Shown: positions 20,208-28,478 of the stretch, one piece after another
Layout: every line of letters begins with the position of its first letter
Position numbering within the stretch: position 1 is the first letter of the stretch
Assembly (NCBI GenBank): GCA_029268225.1
Contig: JAJUGJ010000002.1
Location: 124,001 to 188,000 of the forward strand
DNA: 64,000 nt
Origin: Burkholderiales bacterium
GTDB lineage: Bacteria > Pseudomonadota > Gammaproteobacteria > Burkholderiales > Burkholderiaceae_C
Direction of reading: 5' to 3'
Position numbers and translations under genes: made by a program
Notes under the pieces: model-generated
What the model saw: the letters and a program-made list of their open reading frames with translations, nothing else
Told to the model about the DNA's origin: nothing
Database searches by the model: none

Positions 20208-21206
20208 ATGTCTGCCACCTCCCTCTCTCAAGACGCCATCGTGGCGCTGGCCCGCCAGGCCCTCGACATCGAAGCGCGCGCGATCCACGGCCTGTCCGAA
20301 CGGCTGTTGGCAGACGCCGGTCAAGCCTTTGCCCGTGCGGTGCAGGTGATGCTGGCCTGCCAGGGCCGCGTCGTCGTGATGGGCATGGGCAAGAGCGGCC
20401 ATGTGGGTCGCAAGATCACGGCCACGCTCGCATCCACCGGCACGCCAGCGATGTTTGTGCACCCCGCCGAAGCCCACCATGGTGACCTGGGCATGGTCCA
20501 GCCTGGCGATGTGGTGCTGGCCATTTCCAACTCTGGCGAAAGCGAAGAACTCACAGGCTTGTTGCCCGTGCTCAAGCGCCAGGGCGTGACCCTGCTGGCG
20601 ATGACGGGCAAGCCCACGTCTTCGCTGGCCCGCCATGCCGACATCGTGCTCGACAGCGCGGTGGCGCAGGAAGCCTGCCCGCTCAACCTGGCCCCGACAG
20701 CCAGCACCACCGCGCAGATGGCGTTGGGCGATGCATTGGCGGTCGTGCTGCTTGATGCCCGTGGCTTCAAGGCCGAAGACTTTGCCCGCTCGCACCCGGG
20801 TGGCGCCTTGGGCCGCAAGCTGCTGACCCATCTGACCGATGTGATGCGCAGTGGCGATGCCGTCCCCCGCGTGGCGCCCGAAGCACCGTTCGGTGATGTC
20901 ATGCGCGAGATGAGCGCCAAGGGCCTGGGTGCGACCGCCGTGGTGGCCGCCAACGGCACGGTGCTCGGGGTGTTCACCGACGGGGACCTGCGTCGCAAGA
21001 TCGAAGCGGGCGTGGAGTTGCGCAGCGCCAGCGCCCGCGAGCTGATGACCCCGTCACCGCTGACCATCCGTCAGGACGTGCTGGCCGCCGAGGCCGTGGC
21101 CCTGATGGAGGCCCGCCGGATCAACACCTTGCTGGTGGTCGATGCCGCCGGGGTGTTGGTGGGTGCTGTCAGCACCAATGACCTGATGCGTGCGAAGGTG
21201 ATCTGA
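20208..21206 (+). CDS. kdsD: Arabinose-5-phosphate isomerase (KdsD/KpsF family)
   Basis: 332 residues. The SIS sugar-isomerase domain (about 45-180) shows RVVVMGMGKSGHVGRKITATLASTG, FVHPAEAHHGDLGM and ISNSGESEELTGLLP. Two CBS domains follow (about 205-330: EAPFGDVMREMSAKGLGATAVV, VLAAEAVALMEARRINTLLVVD). It converts ribulose-5-phosphate to arabinose-5-phosphate, the first committed step to Kdo. The ATG at 20208 begins the conserved part. Its stop overlaps the kdsC start by one base, and kdsC-lptC follow, so this is an LPS supply operon. Confidence 0.97.
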   Translation: MSATSLSQDAIVALARQALDIEARAIHGLSERLLADAGQAFARAVQVMLACQGRVVVMGMGKSGHVGRKITATLASTGTPAMFVHPAEAHHGDLGMVQPGDVVLAISNSGESEELTGLLPVLKRQGVTLLAMTGKPTSSLARHADIVLDSAVAQEACPLNLAPTASTTAQMALGDALAVVLLDARGFKAEDFARSHPGGALGRKLLTHLTDVMRSGDAVPRVAPEAPFGDVMREMSAKGLGATAVVAANGTVLGVFTDGDLRRKIEAGVELRSASARELMTPSPLTIRQDVLAAEAVALMEARRINTLLVVDAAGVLVGAVSTNDLMRAKVI

Positions 21207-21793
21207 TGCAAGCCCTGGCGCCCACCCTGAGTTTTCCGGCCTGTTTGCGACTGCAGGCCCGTGCCATTCGCGCGGCCATTTTCGATGTCGACGGCGTGCT
21301 GACCGACGGCACGCTCTACATTTCGGAGGCGGGCGAGACCCTCAAGGCCTTTCACGCCCTGGATGGTCACGGCCTCAAGTTGCTCGCGCAAGGCGGCATC
21401 ACCCCGATCGTCATCACGGGACGGGATTCTCCTGCGGTGCGACGACGTCTGAAGGACCTGGGCATCGTGCATGCGGTGTTCGGTGCGCATGACAAGCTGG
21501 CGGCGGCCGAGCCGCTGTTGGCGCAGTTGGGGCTGAGCTGGAGCGAGATGGCGGTCATGGGCGACGATTGGCCCGACCTGCCGCTGCTGGTTCGTGCAGG
21601 CCTCGCGGTGGCCCCGGCCAACGCACACGCCGAGGTCAAGGCCATCGCCCACCACGTCAGTGCCCTGCGAGGTGGCCAGGGGGCGGCCCGTGAATGCTGT
21701 GACCTGCTGTTGTGGGCCACCGGTCGCTATGCCGAGTTGCTGCACGGCCATCTCGAAACCCTGGACACCACGGCACCGGGAGCCCGCTCGTGA
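21206..21793 (+). CDS. kdsC: 3-deoxy-D-manno-octulosonate 8-phosphate phosphatase
   Basis: 195 residues. A C0-type HAD phosphatase: IFDVDGVLTDG (motif I with nucleophile Asp and acid Asp), PIVITGRDSPAVRRR (motif II), DKLAAAEPLL (motif III Lys) and AVMGDDWPDLPLL (motif IV). It releases phosphate from Kdo-8-phosphate before CMP activation. Tetrameric in known homologues. The ATG overlaps the kdsD stop and its TGA overlaps the GTG of lptC, so the three genes are translationally coupled. Confidence 0.97.
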   Translation: MQALAPTLSFPACLRLQARAIRAAIFDVDGVLTDGTLYISEAGETLKAFHALDGHGLKLLAQGGITPIVITGRDSPAVRRRLKDLGIVHAVFGAHDKLAAAEPLLAQLGLSWSEMAVMGDDWPDLPLLVRAGLAVAPANAHAEVKAIAHHVSALRGGQGAARECCDLLLWATGRYAELLHGHLETLDTTAPGARS

Positions 21794-22395
21794 ATGCGCG
21801 CTGGTGGCTGGTGCTGGAGCGGGCACAAGCCAGCTTGCCTCTGCTTGCGGCGGCAGGGCTGGCAGGTTTCACCTGGTGGCTGGTCCAGTCTTCGCCACAA
21901 GAGGATGGGCCACCCCGGGCGGCACGGGTGTCTTCCGCGCCCGACTACGAGCTGCACCAGGCCCGTGTGGCCCGCTTCGACGCCACGGGCCGCCTGGAGG
22001 CGGTGGTGGATGGGAAGGTGATGCGCCATTTTCCCGAGCCTGATCGCCTGTTGATCAACCAGGTGCTGCTGCTCGGTCGCGACGAGCAAGGCCAGGGTCT
22101 GCGGGCCACAGCCCGCCAGGGGGAGGCTGACCAGAGCGCCGAAGTGGTGACCTTGCGTGGCGGCGCACAGGTGGTGGCCACGCCCGCTGTGGGCAAGCCT
22201 GGGGGGCCGGTGCGCTTTCTGGGTGAGACCTTGAGCGTGGACACGCGCGAGCGTGTCGTCAGTTCCCGCCAGCCTGTGACCCTGAGCCAGGATGGCAATG
22301 TCGTGCGCGGCCAATCCATGCGCCACGATGAGCGCACCGGCGTGACCGTGCTGGGTGGTCGGGTGACTGGCCAGTATCAGGTGCCAGGGCGGTGA
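21790..22395 (+). CDS. lptC: LPS export ABC transporter periplasmic protein LptC
   Basis: 201 residues from a GTG within the overlap GTGA of kdsC. An N-terminal membrane anchor (LPLLAAAGLAGFTWWLVQS, about 15-33) is followed by the jellyroll-like OstA/LptC fold: APDYELHQARVARFDATGRLEAVVDG, LLINQVLLL, VTLRGGAQVV, FLGETLSVDTRERVVSS, MRHDERTGVTVLGGRVTGQY. It is an inner-membrane protein linking LptB2FG to the LptA bridge. Unusually, the next gene is an SDR and not lptA; lptA and lptB are absent from this locus. Confidence 0.93.
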   Translation: MNARWWLVLERAQASLPLLAAAGLAGFTWWLVQSSPQEDGPPRAARVSSAPDYELHQARVARFDATGRLEAVVDGKVMRHFPEPDRLLINQVLLLGRDEQGQGLRATARQGEADQSAEVVTLRGGAQVVATPAVGKPGGPVRFLGETLSVDTRERVVSSRQPVTLSQDGNVVRGQSMRHDERTGVTVLGGRVTGQYQVPGR

Positions 22396-23204
22396 GCGCG
22401 TCCACGCCGGGCCGGGGGGAGGGCGCACCGCTGGTGTTCATCACCGGTGCCTCCAGCGGCATTGGCCAGGCCCTTGCGCTGCGCTATGCGCAGGCCGGCT
22501 GGCGCCTTGCCTTGGTGGCGCGCCGTGGGGCCTTGATGCGGACCTGGGCCATGGCGCAAGGCTGGCCGGCCAGCCAGTGGGCGGTGTACGAGGCCGATGT
22601 GCGCCACGAGGCCGAGATCGCCGCAGCCGCCCAGGCCTGCCTGACGGCTCAGGGCTTGCCGGAGGTGGTCGTGGCCAATGCCGGTATCAGCGTGGGGGTC
22701 GACCTGGGTCTGGCCGAAGACCTGGCTGTGTTGCGCGACCTGCTCGACACCAATGTGATCGGTCTGGCAGCCACGTTCCAGCCTTTCATCGAGGGCATGC
22801 GTGCCCGTCGGCGTGGCACCTTGGTCGGCATGGCCAGCGTGGCCTCGGTGCGGGGCTTGCCGGGGCACGCGGGCTACTGCGCGGCCAAAGGGGCGGTGGT
22901 CCAGTTGTGCGAGACCTTGCGCGGTGAGTTGCGCCCCTTCGGTGTGCGTGTGGTGACCTTGGCGCCAGGCTACATCGACACGCCGCTGACGCGCGAGAAC
23001 GATTACCCCATGCCCTTCCTGATGCCGCCTGCAGCCTTTGCCGATCGGGCGTTCCATGCCATTTCGGCTGGGGCGCGCTGGCGGGTCATCCCCTGGCAGA
23101 TGGGGGTGGTGGCCACGATGTTGCGCTGGCTGCCACGCAGCTGGTTCGACGTCCTGGTGGGGGCGCAGCGGCACCGCAAAAAGCGGCGTCGCGACCCGAC
23201 CTGA
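22392..23204 (+). CDS. Short-chain dehydrogenase/reductase coupled to lptC
   Basis: 270 residues from a GTG in the GTGA overlap with lptC. Classical SDR: VFITGASSGIGQALA (NAD(P)-binding, about 15-29), VANAGIS (about 96), catalytic Ser in ASVASVRG (about 150) and YCAAKGAVV (Tyr/Lys, about 163-167), then LAPGYIDTPLTREN. An Arg-Arg after the first Rossmann strands (LVARRGALM) suggests NADPH. The C-terminus has a hydrophobic patch (GVVATMLRWLPRSWFDVLVG) and a basic tail, so it may sit at the membrane. Being translationally coupled to the Kdo/LptC genes suggests an envelope role, but the substrate is unknown. Confidence 0.9.
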   Translation: MSASTPGRGEGAPLVFITGASSGIGQALALRYAQAGWRLALVARRGALMRTWAMAQGWPASQWAVYEADVRHEAEIAAAAQACLTAQGLPEVVVANAGISVGVDLGLAEDLAVLRDLLDTNVIGLAATFQPFIEGMRARRRGTLVGMASVASVRGLPGHAGYCAAKGAVVQLCETLRGELRPFGVRVVTLAPGYIDTPLTRENDYPMPFLMPPAAFADRAFHAISAGARWRVIPWQMGVVATMLRWLPRSWFDVLVGAQRHRKKRRRDPT

Positions 23205-23266
23205 CGCGGTGCACCGGGCCCCTGACCGCAGGGGCGTGATGCGCGCCCCTGCGCAGTGATCACCGA

Positions 23267-23788
23267 TCAGCGGTGACCGTTGCCGTGCCCATGACCACGG
23301 TCCTTGTCGTGGCCTTTGCCAGGGTGACCGCGGTCGTCGCGTCGATCATCACGGTGGTCGTGGCGGTGATCATGGCGGTCATCCCTGCGATCGTCCCGGC
23401 GGTCCATGCGGTGGTGGTCGTCGTGGCGGGGGCTGGGGGCGTAGGCGTTTGGATGCGGGCGGCCATCCTTGACGAAGTACACCGGCTGGTTACAGGCGTT
23501 GTACTGACCGCAGTAGCGGGCCCATTGCTTGTAGTGCCCTGGGGGCACGCGCATGTAGATGGGGCGCTGGCGCACGCTGTAGGGGCCTTGGTGGATGATG
23601 ACCGGCTGCGGGTAGATCAGCACCGGCCGTTGGTCCCCGATGTCCACACGGCCGTAGAAACCTGGCTGGTTGACACTGATGCTCACGCCGACATCGGCAG
23701 CTTGAGCTGGCGCAGCCATCACGAAGGTGGATGCCAGCGCGGTGGCCGCTGCGAGGCGGGACATCAGAGAGCGAGAAGTGTGTGACAT
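23267..23788 (-). CDS. Exported small protein with His/Asp/Arg-rich repeat tail
   Basis: 173 residues; GGAAGGAA precedes the ATG at 23788. A signal peptide (residues 1-29) ends APAQA. The mature domain DVGVSISVNQPGFYGRVDIGDQRPVLIYPQPVI, then IYMRVPPGHYKQWARYCGQYNACNQPVYFV, is a conserved small domain seen in betaproteobacterial exported proteins, with two Cys that may form a disulfide. From about residue 120 the sequence is a low-complexity tail of DDRHDHRHDHRDDRRDD-type repeats ending in HGHGNGHR. That tail could bind divalent metals or be an unstructured polyelectrolyte (inference). No known function. Confidence 0.85.
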   Translation of the reverse strand: MSHTSRSLMSRLAAATALASTFVMAAPAQAADVGVSISVNQPGFYGRVDIGDQRPVLIYPQPVIIHQGPYSVRQRPIYMRVPPGHYKQWARYCGQYNACNQPVYFVKDGRPHPNAYAPSPRHDDHHRMDRRDDRRDDRHDHRHDHRDDRRDDRGHPGKGHDKDRGHGHGNGHR

Positions 23789-23850
23789 GAAGTGTTCCTT
23801 CCAAAAGACCGCCACCAGGGCGGTGTCATCGTCATAACGCACGGCCCATG

Positions 23851-23884
23851 AAAAAAGGCGACACCCTGAGGTATCGCCTTTTTG
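23851..23884 (-). terminator. Rho-independent terminator of the RRM protein gene
   Basis: Minus-strand GGCGATACC...GGTGTCGCC hairpin with T-run (from the forward AAAAAAGGCG), about 70 bp past the RRM gene stop. The forward side also ends CTTTTTG, so it may act in both directions. Confidence 0.75.
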
Positions 23885-23950
23885 CAGGATGTATCAGTTT
23901 GTGCGTGTGGCCTGAGTGACCGGGCTCACACGCCGTGCTGATCACACCGA

Positions 23951-24406
23951 TCAGTAGCCGCCGCCGTAGCCGCCGCCGTTGCCACGGCCACCGCCGTAGC
24001 CGCCGCCACCCGAGCGGCCGCCGCCGTAGCCACCGCCGCCGCCTTCACGGCCACCGCCGTAGCCGCCGCCACCCGAGCGGCCACCACCGTAGCCACCGCC
24101 GCCTTCACGGCCACCGCCGCTGCCACCGTAGGGGCTGCGGAAGCCAGCAGGACGCTCTTCACGAGGACGGGCTTCGTTCACGACGATGGCACGACCGGCC
24201 ACGGGCTGGCCGTTCAGGCCGTTGATGGCGGCTTGGGCTTCGGCATCCGAACCCATTTCAACGAAACCAAAACCCTTGGAGCGGCCGGTTTCACGGTCCA
24301 TCATGACCTTGGCCGAGGAAACGGCACCGAATTCGGCAAATGCGTCTTGCAGATCTTGATCGCGCACGGAATAGGCCAGATTGCCCACGTAAAGTTTGTT
24401 GCCCAC
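23951..24406 (-). CDS. Glycine-rich RNA recognition motif (RRM) protein
   Basis: 151 residues from a GTG with AAAGGGG upstream. One RRM spans residues 1-80: KLYVGNLAYSV (RNP2) and RSKGFGFVEM (RNP1) with the aromatic residues that stack on RNA, plus AINGLNGQPVAGRAIVVNEARP. The C-terminal half is a repetitive tail of GGG(Y/R) units such as GGGYGGGRSGGG and ends GGYGGGY. This design is known from bacterial and plant cold-inducible RNA-binding proteins and implies RNA chaperone activity, possibly condensate-forming. The long leader (about 200 bp) could be thermo-regulated, but I could not prove that from sequence. Confidence 0.95.
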   Translation of the reverse strand: MGNKLYVGNLAYSVRDQDLQDAFAEFGAVSSAKVMMDRETGRSKGFGFVEMGSDAEAQAAINGLNGQPVAGRAIVVNEARPREERPAGFRSPYGGSGGGREGGGGYGGGRSGGGGYGGGREGGGGGYGGGRSGGGGYGGGRGNGGGYGGGY

Positions 24407-24553
24407 GAGAGAGCCCCTTTCAAAGTAACCATGTGGAGCTTCAACCCATCCGGACCCATTCCAACGACGGTGCCGCTACCAGACACAGACAAAACCATTA
24501 TGGGTGAATCAGCCATACAGTTCTAGGGTTTTCAACCCTCTTTTGTCAGCGCG

Positions 24554-24559
24554 TGTCAA
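24554..24559 (-). promoter_or_regulatory. Possible -35 element for the RRM gene
   Basis: TTGACA on the minus strand in the 270-bp spacer between the RRM gene and the divergent membrane gene; a TTGAAA lies about 18 bp further on, not a good -10. Next to it AGGGTT-TTC-AACCCT forms a short inverted repeat near 24525-24540 that could be an operator. Tentative. Confidence 0.3.
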
Positions 24560-24676
24560 CTGTCGATCGAAATTGTTGCGCCTGCCCCTCAGTGTCTTCC
24601 TAGGGTGACCCCCTATCATCTGCCGTCAAATGGGCGCAGCGCCCCTGTTTTTTGTCCTCATTTACCTGGGTCGAGC

Positions 24677-25657
24677 ATGTCGGAGTTTCACAAGGATGTG
24701 GTGTCTGCCGATGGGGTGTCGTCGACGCCCCATCGGCATGGGTTCGACTGGTGGACCAGCCTGGGTCGGGTGTTGGCCAGTGTCGAGGCCGTGCGAGATG
24801 GTCGGGCCTTGTACGTGTTGCTGGCCGCATTTGTCGGAGCGGGTTTGGCCTTGGCTGCGGCGCGGGCCTCGCTGGGGCGGCAGGAGTTGAACTGGGCCAT
24901 CGGGCAGGGCGCTGCGGCTTTGTTCGTGGCCTTTTATGGCGCCCAGGCGGCGGGTCTGCTCCTCATGGACCGGGCCATGGGACAGGCTCCTCGCGAGGTG
25001 GGCGATGCCCTGGAGGATGCCTTGGGCATCGGGCACCGCACCCTGCTGGCCTTGCTGGTGATGGGACTGATCGGCGCAGGGATGGCGGGTCTGTTGTTGG
25101 GTCTGTACTGGTTGTGCAGCCTGCCAGGCATCGGGCCGTGGTTGTTCGTGGTGGTCGTGCCTGTGACGGTGAGCGTCATTGGCCTGATGTTCACGGCCGG
25201 CGCCGCGGTGGTGGCCCCGCTGACTGGGCCCACGGTGTGGGCCGGGGCGTCATCCTGGCAGACTGTGCGTCGGATCGGACGGCTGATCCGAGGGCGGCTG
25301 TTGCAGGCCACGGTGCTGGCGGGGGCCCTGAGTGTGGTCACGGCCGTCGTGGGGGCGGCGATCAGCCTGGTGGTGTTGCTGGGTGGGCGGGTGATGGCCG
25401 AGGCCTCGGTGTGGATCCTGGGTGTGGACATTCCCCCGCAGGCCTTGATGGCGGGATTGCTGGGGCAGACGGTTCAGGTGGGCGCGGCGGCGCAGGTGCC
25501 AGCCAGAGCGCTGAATTACATCTCCGCGGCGACGGTGGGCGGTGGTGTGGTGTTTGCCGTGGCCCTGGTGTTGCCCACGGTGGTCTATCTGCGTGGGGTG
25601 TGCGAGATCTACCTGGCCTTGTCGGCGGGTGCAGACGACCAGGCTGACGCCCGGTGA
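24677..25657 (+). CDS. Multi-pass membrane protein of unknown function
   Basis: 326 residues with six or so hydrophobic helices: ALYVLLAAFVGAGLALAAA (about 45-65), GAAALFVAFYGAQAAGLLLM (about 80-100), LLALLVMGLIGAGMAGLLLGLYWL (about 125-148), GPWLFVVVVPVTVSVIGLMF (about 155-175), a pair near 220-245 and VVFAVALVLPTVVYLRGVCEIYLAL near the C-terminus. A cytosolic stretch near 185-210 is Arg-rich (TVRRIGRLIRGRLL). It resembles small conserved membrane proteins annotated only as hypothetical in Burkholderiales. No catalytic motif is visible. It stands alone between divergent and convergent genes. Confidence 0.85.
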   Translation: MSEFHKDVVSADGVSSTPHRHGFDWWTSLGRVLASVEAVRDGRALYVLLAAFVGAGLALAAARASLGRQELNWAIGQGAAALFVAFYGAQAAGLLLMDRAMGQAPREVGDALEDALGIGHRTLLALLVMGLIGAGMAGLLLGLYWLCSLPGIGPWLFVVVVPVTVSVIGLMFTAGAAVVAPLTGPTVWAGASSWQTVRRIGRLIRGRLLQATVLAGALSVVTAVVGAAISLVVLLGGRVMAEASVWILGVDIPPQALMAGLLGQTVQVGAAAQVPARALNYISAATVGGGVVFAVALVLPTVVYLRGVCEIYLALSAGADDQADAR

Positions 25658-25676
25658 ACCGGACGGCCCTTTGGCC

Positions 25677-26462
25677 TCAGAAGTGCGAGAGATAGCCGCC
25701 ATCGACCGCCAGGGTCTGGCCGGTGATGTAGCTGGCTGCCGGGCTGGCCAGAAAGACGACGGCGCCGGCGACCTCGGCAGGTCGCCCCCAGCGACCCAGT
25801 GAGGTGCGCCGTGACAGCCAGTTGGCCACATCGGTGTCGGCGACCATCTCGGCGTTGGCTTCGGTGGCGAAATAGCCGGGCGCCACAGCATTGACGTTGA
25901 TGCCGCGCGGACCCAGTTCGGCTGCCAGCGCGCGGGTGGCGGCGTCCAGCCCGCCCTTGGCCACGGTGTACGCGACATCGCCCGCCCGTGAGATGGGGCC
26001 GGCGATCGAGGTGATGTTGACGATGCGCGCGCTGCCCTGGGCGCAGGCCCCGCAGTCGGCCATCAGCTGGGCGACTTCACGCGACAGGGCCAGTGGGGCG
26101 ACGAGGTTGACGTCGAGCAGGTGACGGATGTCGTCGATCGCGAAGTCGTCGAGTGCACGCCGGTCACGCTGGCCCACGTTGTTGACCAGGATGTCGAGGC
26201 GTCCGGACCGGGCTTGCAGGTGCTGCAGGGCGGTGGCGCGGGCACTGTCGTCCTGGATGTCGAAGGGCAGGGCGTACACGCGTGGGCTGTTCAGGGACTG
26301 GGCGGCGGCGCTCAAGGCGACGGGGTCGCGGCCGTTGAGCCAGACGGTGGCGCCGGCCTGGGCCAGCGCCTGCGCCATGGCCAGCCCCAGGCCGCGACCG
26401 GCGCCGGTCACCAGGGCCACGCGGCCATGCAGATCAAAGGGGGGAGGGGTCAGAACAGGCAT
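25677..26462 (-). CDS. SDR family oxidoreductase (gluconate 5-dehydrogenase-like)
   Basis: 261 residues. [19 protein letters not shown] (cofactor site, about 15-33), [12 protein letters not shown] (about 89-100), catalytic Ser in NITSIAGP (about 145) and [37 protein letters not shown] (Tyr160/Lys164 region), ending [15 protein letters not shown]. This is a full-length classical SDR that reduces or oxidises a carbonyl/alcohol with NAD(P); the TGxxxGxG and DGGY end match the gluconate/3-oxoacyl group. Convergent with the preceding membrane gene (19-bp gap) and divergent from ychJ, with almost no intergenic space. Substrate inference only. Confidence 0.92.
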   Translation of the reverse strand: MPVLTPPPFDLHGRVALVTGAGRGLGLAMAQALAQAGATVWLNGRDPVALSAAAQSLNSPRVYALPFDIQDDSARATALQHLQARSGRLDILVNNVGQRDRRALDDFAIDDIRHLLDVNLVAPLALSREVAQLMADCGACAQGSARIVNITSIAGPISRAGDVAYTVAKGGLDAATRALAAELGPRGINVNAVAPGYFATEANAEMVADTDVANWLSRRTSLGRWGRPAEVAGAVVFLASPAASYITGQTLAVDGGYLSHF

Positions 26463-26480
26463 GTCATGATTGTGCCCCTC

Positions 26481-26888
26481 ATGCGTTCACGTTCTCTTCC
26501 CTCCTCTCTGGTCGATGCCTGCCCTTGTGGTCGCTCGGCCGCGTACGCCGATTGCTGCGGCCGCTATCACACGGGACCGCTGGCTTTGCAGGCGCCCGAC
26601 CCGGAGTCGCTGATGCGTTCGCGTTACAGCGCCTTCGTCAAAGACCTGCGTCCCTATCTGCTGGCCACCTGGCACCCCAGCACCCGCCCGGCCGACATCG
26701 AGCCGCCGGAGCCGGGCCTGCAGTGGCTGGGTCTGGACGTCCGCCGGGCCGTGCAGCTTGACGCCGACCATGGGGTGGTGGAGTTCGTGGCGCGCAGCAA
26801 GCTGGGCGGGCGGGCGCACCGTTTGCACGAGATCAGTACCTTCGTGCGCGAAGACGGGCGCTGGCTGTACGTGCGTGCGGCAGACTGA
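26481..26888 (+). CDS. YchJ family protein (UPF0225)
   Basis: 135 residues from the ATG at 26481; an in-frame ATG at 26466 is equally possible as neither has a good ribosome site. N-terminal zinc-type SEC-C motif [17 protein letters not shown] is followed by [29 protein letters not shown] and a C-terminal NTF2-like domain ([39 protein letters not shown]). YchJ proteins are conserved and of unknown function; the SEC-C part resembles the SecA C-terminal zinc finger that contacts SecB and ribosomes. Divergent from the SDR gene, starts only 4-19 bp apart. Confidence 0.93.
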   Translation: MRSRSLPSSLVDACPCGRSAAYADCCGRYHTGPLALQAPDPESLMRSRYSAFVKDLRPYLLATWHPSTRPADIEPPEPGLQWLGLDVRRAVQLDADHGVVEFVARSKLGGRAHRLHEISTFVREDGRWLYVRAAD

Positions 26889-26999
26889 TCCCCTCATTCC
26901 TGGGGTTTAACGCGGTCCGGCAGGGCTTCCCCTCGGGACGGAGGGAGGGGCACGGCTTATCGTGGCGCGACCTTTCACACGCGCGCGAGGCCCCGCCCC

Positions 27000-27990
<991 letters not shown>

Positions 27991-28019
<29 letters not shown>

Positions 28020-28242
28020 GCCAGCGCAGGGCCTGCTCGCGCGTCTCGCCGCACATCTCGGCCGAGGGCTGTAGCGAGCCGCAAACGGCAGGGCGCTCAG
28101 GCTGACCGAACAGGCGGCAGCGCAGTGCCTCGTCCAGATGCGGGCAGGGCATGCCCGCTGGCTTGCCGTGGGGCAGGCCGGGCAGGGGCGAGCTGATGGA
28201 GGGCGCGATGCAGCAGGCGGCGCAGCCAGGGCGGCAGTTCAT
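27991..28242 (-). CDS. YkgJ family cysteine cluster protein
   Basis: 83 residues, from the ATG at 28242. Conserved Cys pattern: CRPGCAACC near 3-11, [14 protein letters not shown] near 33-45, and RPAVCGSL near 50-57, which matches CxxCGxCC...CxxL...C...Y..RP..C of the Fe-S/zinc-type YkgJ family; the Pro-Gly-Cys beginning is slightly unusual. Function unknown, a metal cluster is suspected. Its 3' end overlaps the hydroxylase gene by 29 bp in convergent orientation. A parS-like site lies about 70 bp upstream of its start. Confidence 0.88.
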
Positions 28243-28312
28243 GTCGTGATTGTCGCAGGGTGTGGGCCCCTGGCTTTCGGTGTCACCAGATGCGCGGCGT
28301 CGCGGTGCGAGA

Positions 28313-28328
28313 TGTTTCACGTGGAACA
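28313..28328. promoter_or_regulatory. parS: parS-like ParB site 1
   Basis: TGTTTCACGTGGAACA, 15 of 16 matches to the parS palindrome TGTTTCACGTGAAACA. Intergenic, upstream of mnmG. Confidence 0.85.
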
Positions 28329-28478
28329 CCGACCACGTCAGGCGGATGCCACGCGGCAGCACGGCCACAAATCCGGGGACTTTGAGGCGGCATGGGGCGG
28401 GAATGCCCGCAAGCGCAGGGTGTCTCGGTACAATGGAAGGTTGCCCAAAAATGAGGCAGATTTCCCGAGGCGCAGCCC

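Noticed and set aside
23951..24150. Repeat array suspected as CRISPR
   Set aside because: The repeats are codons of a Gly-rich tail in frame, without spacers of unique sequence.
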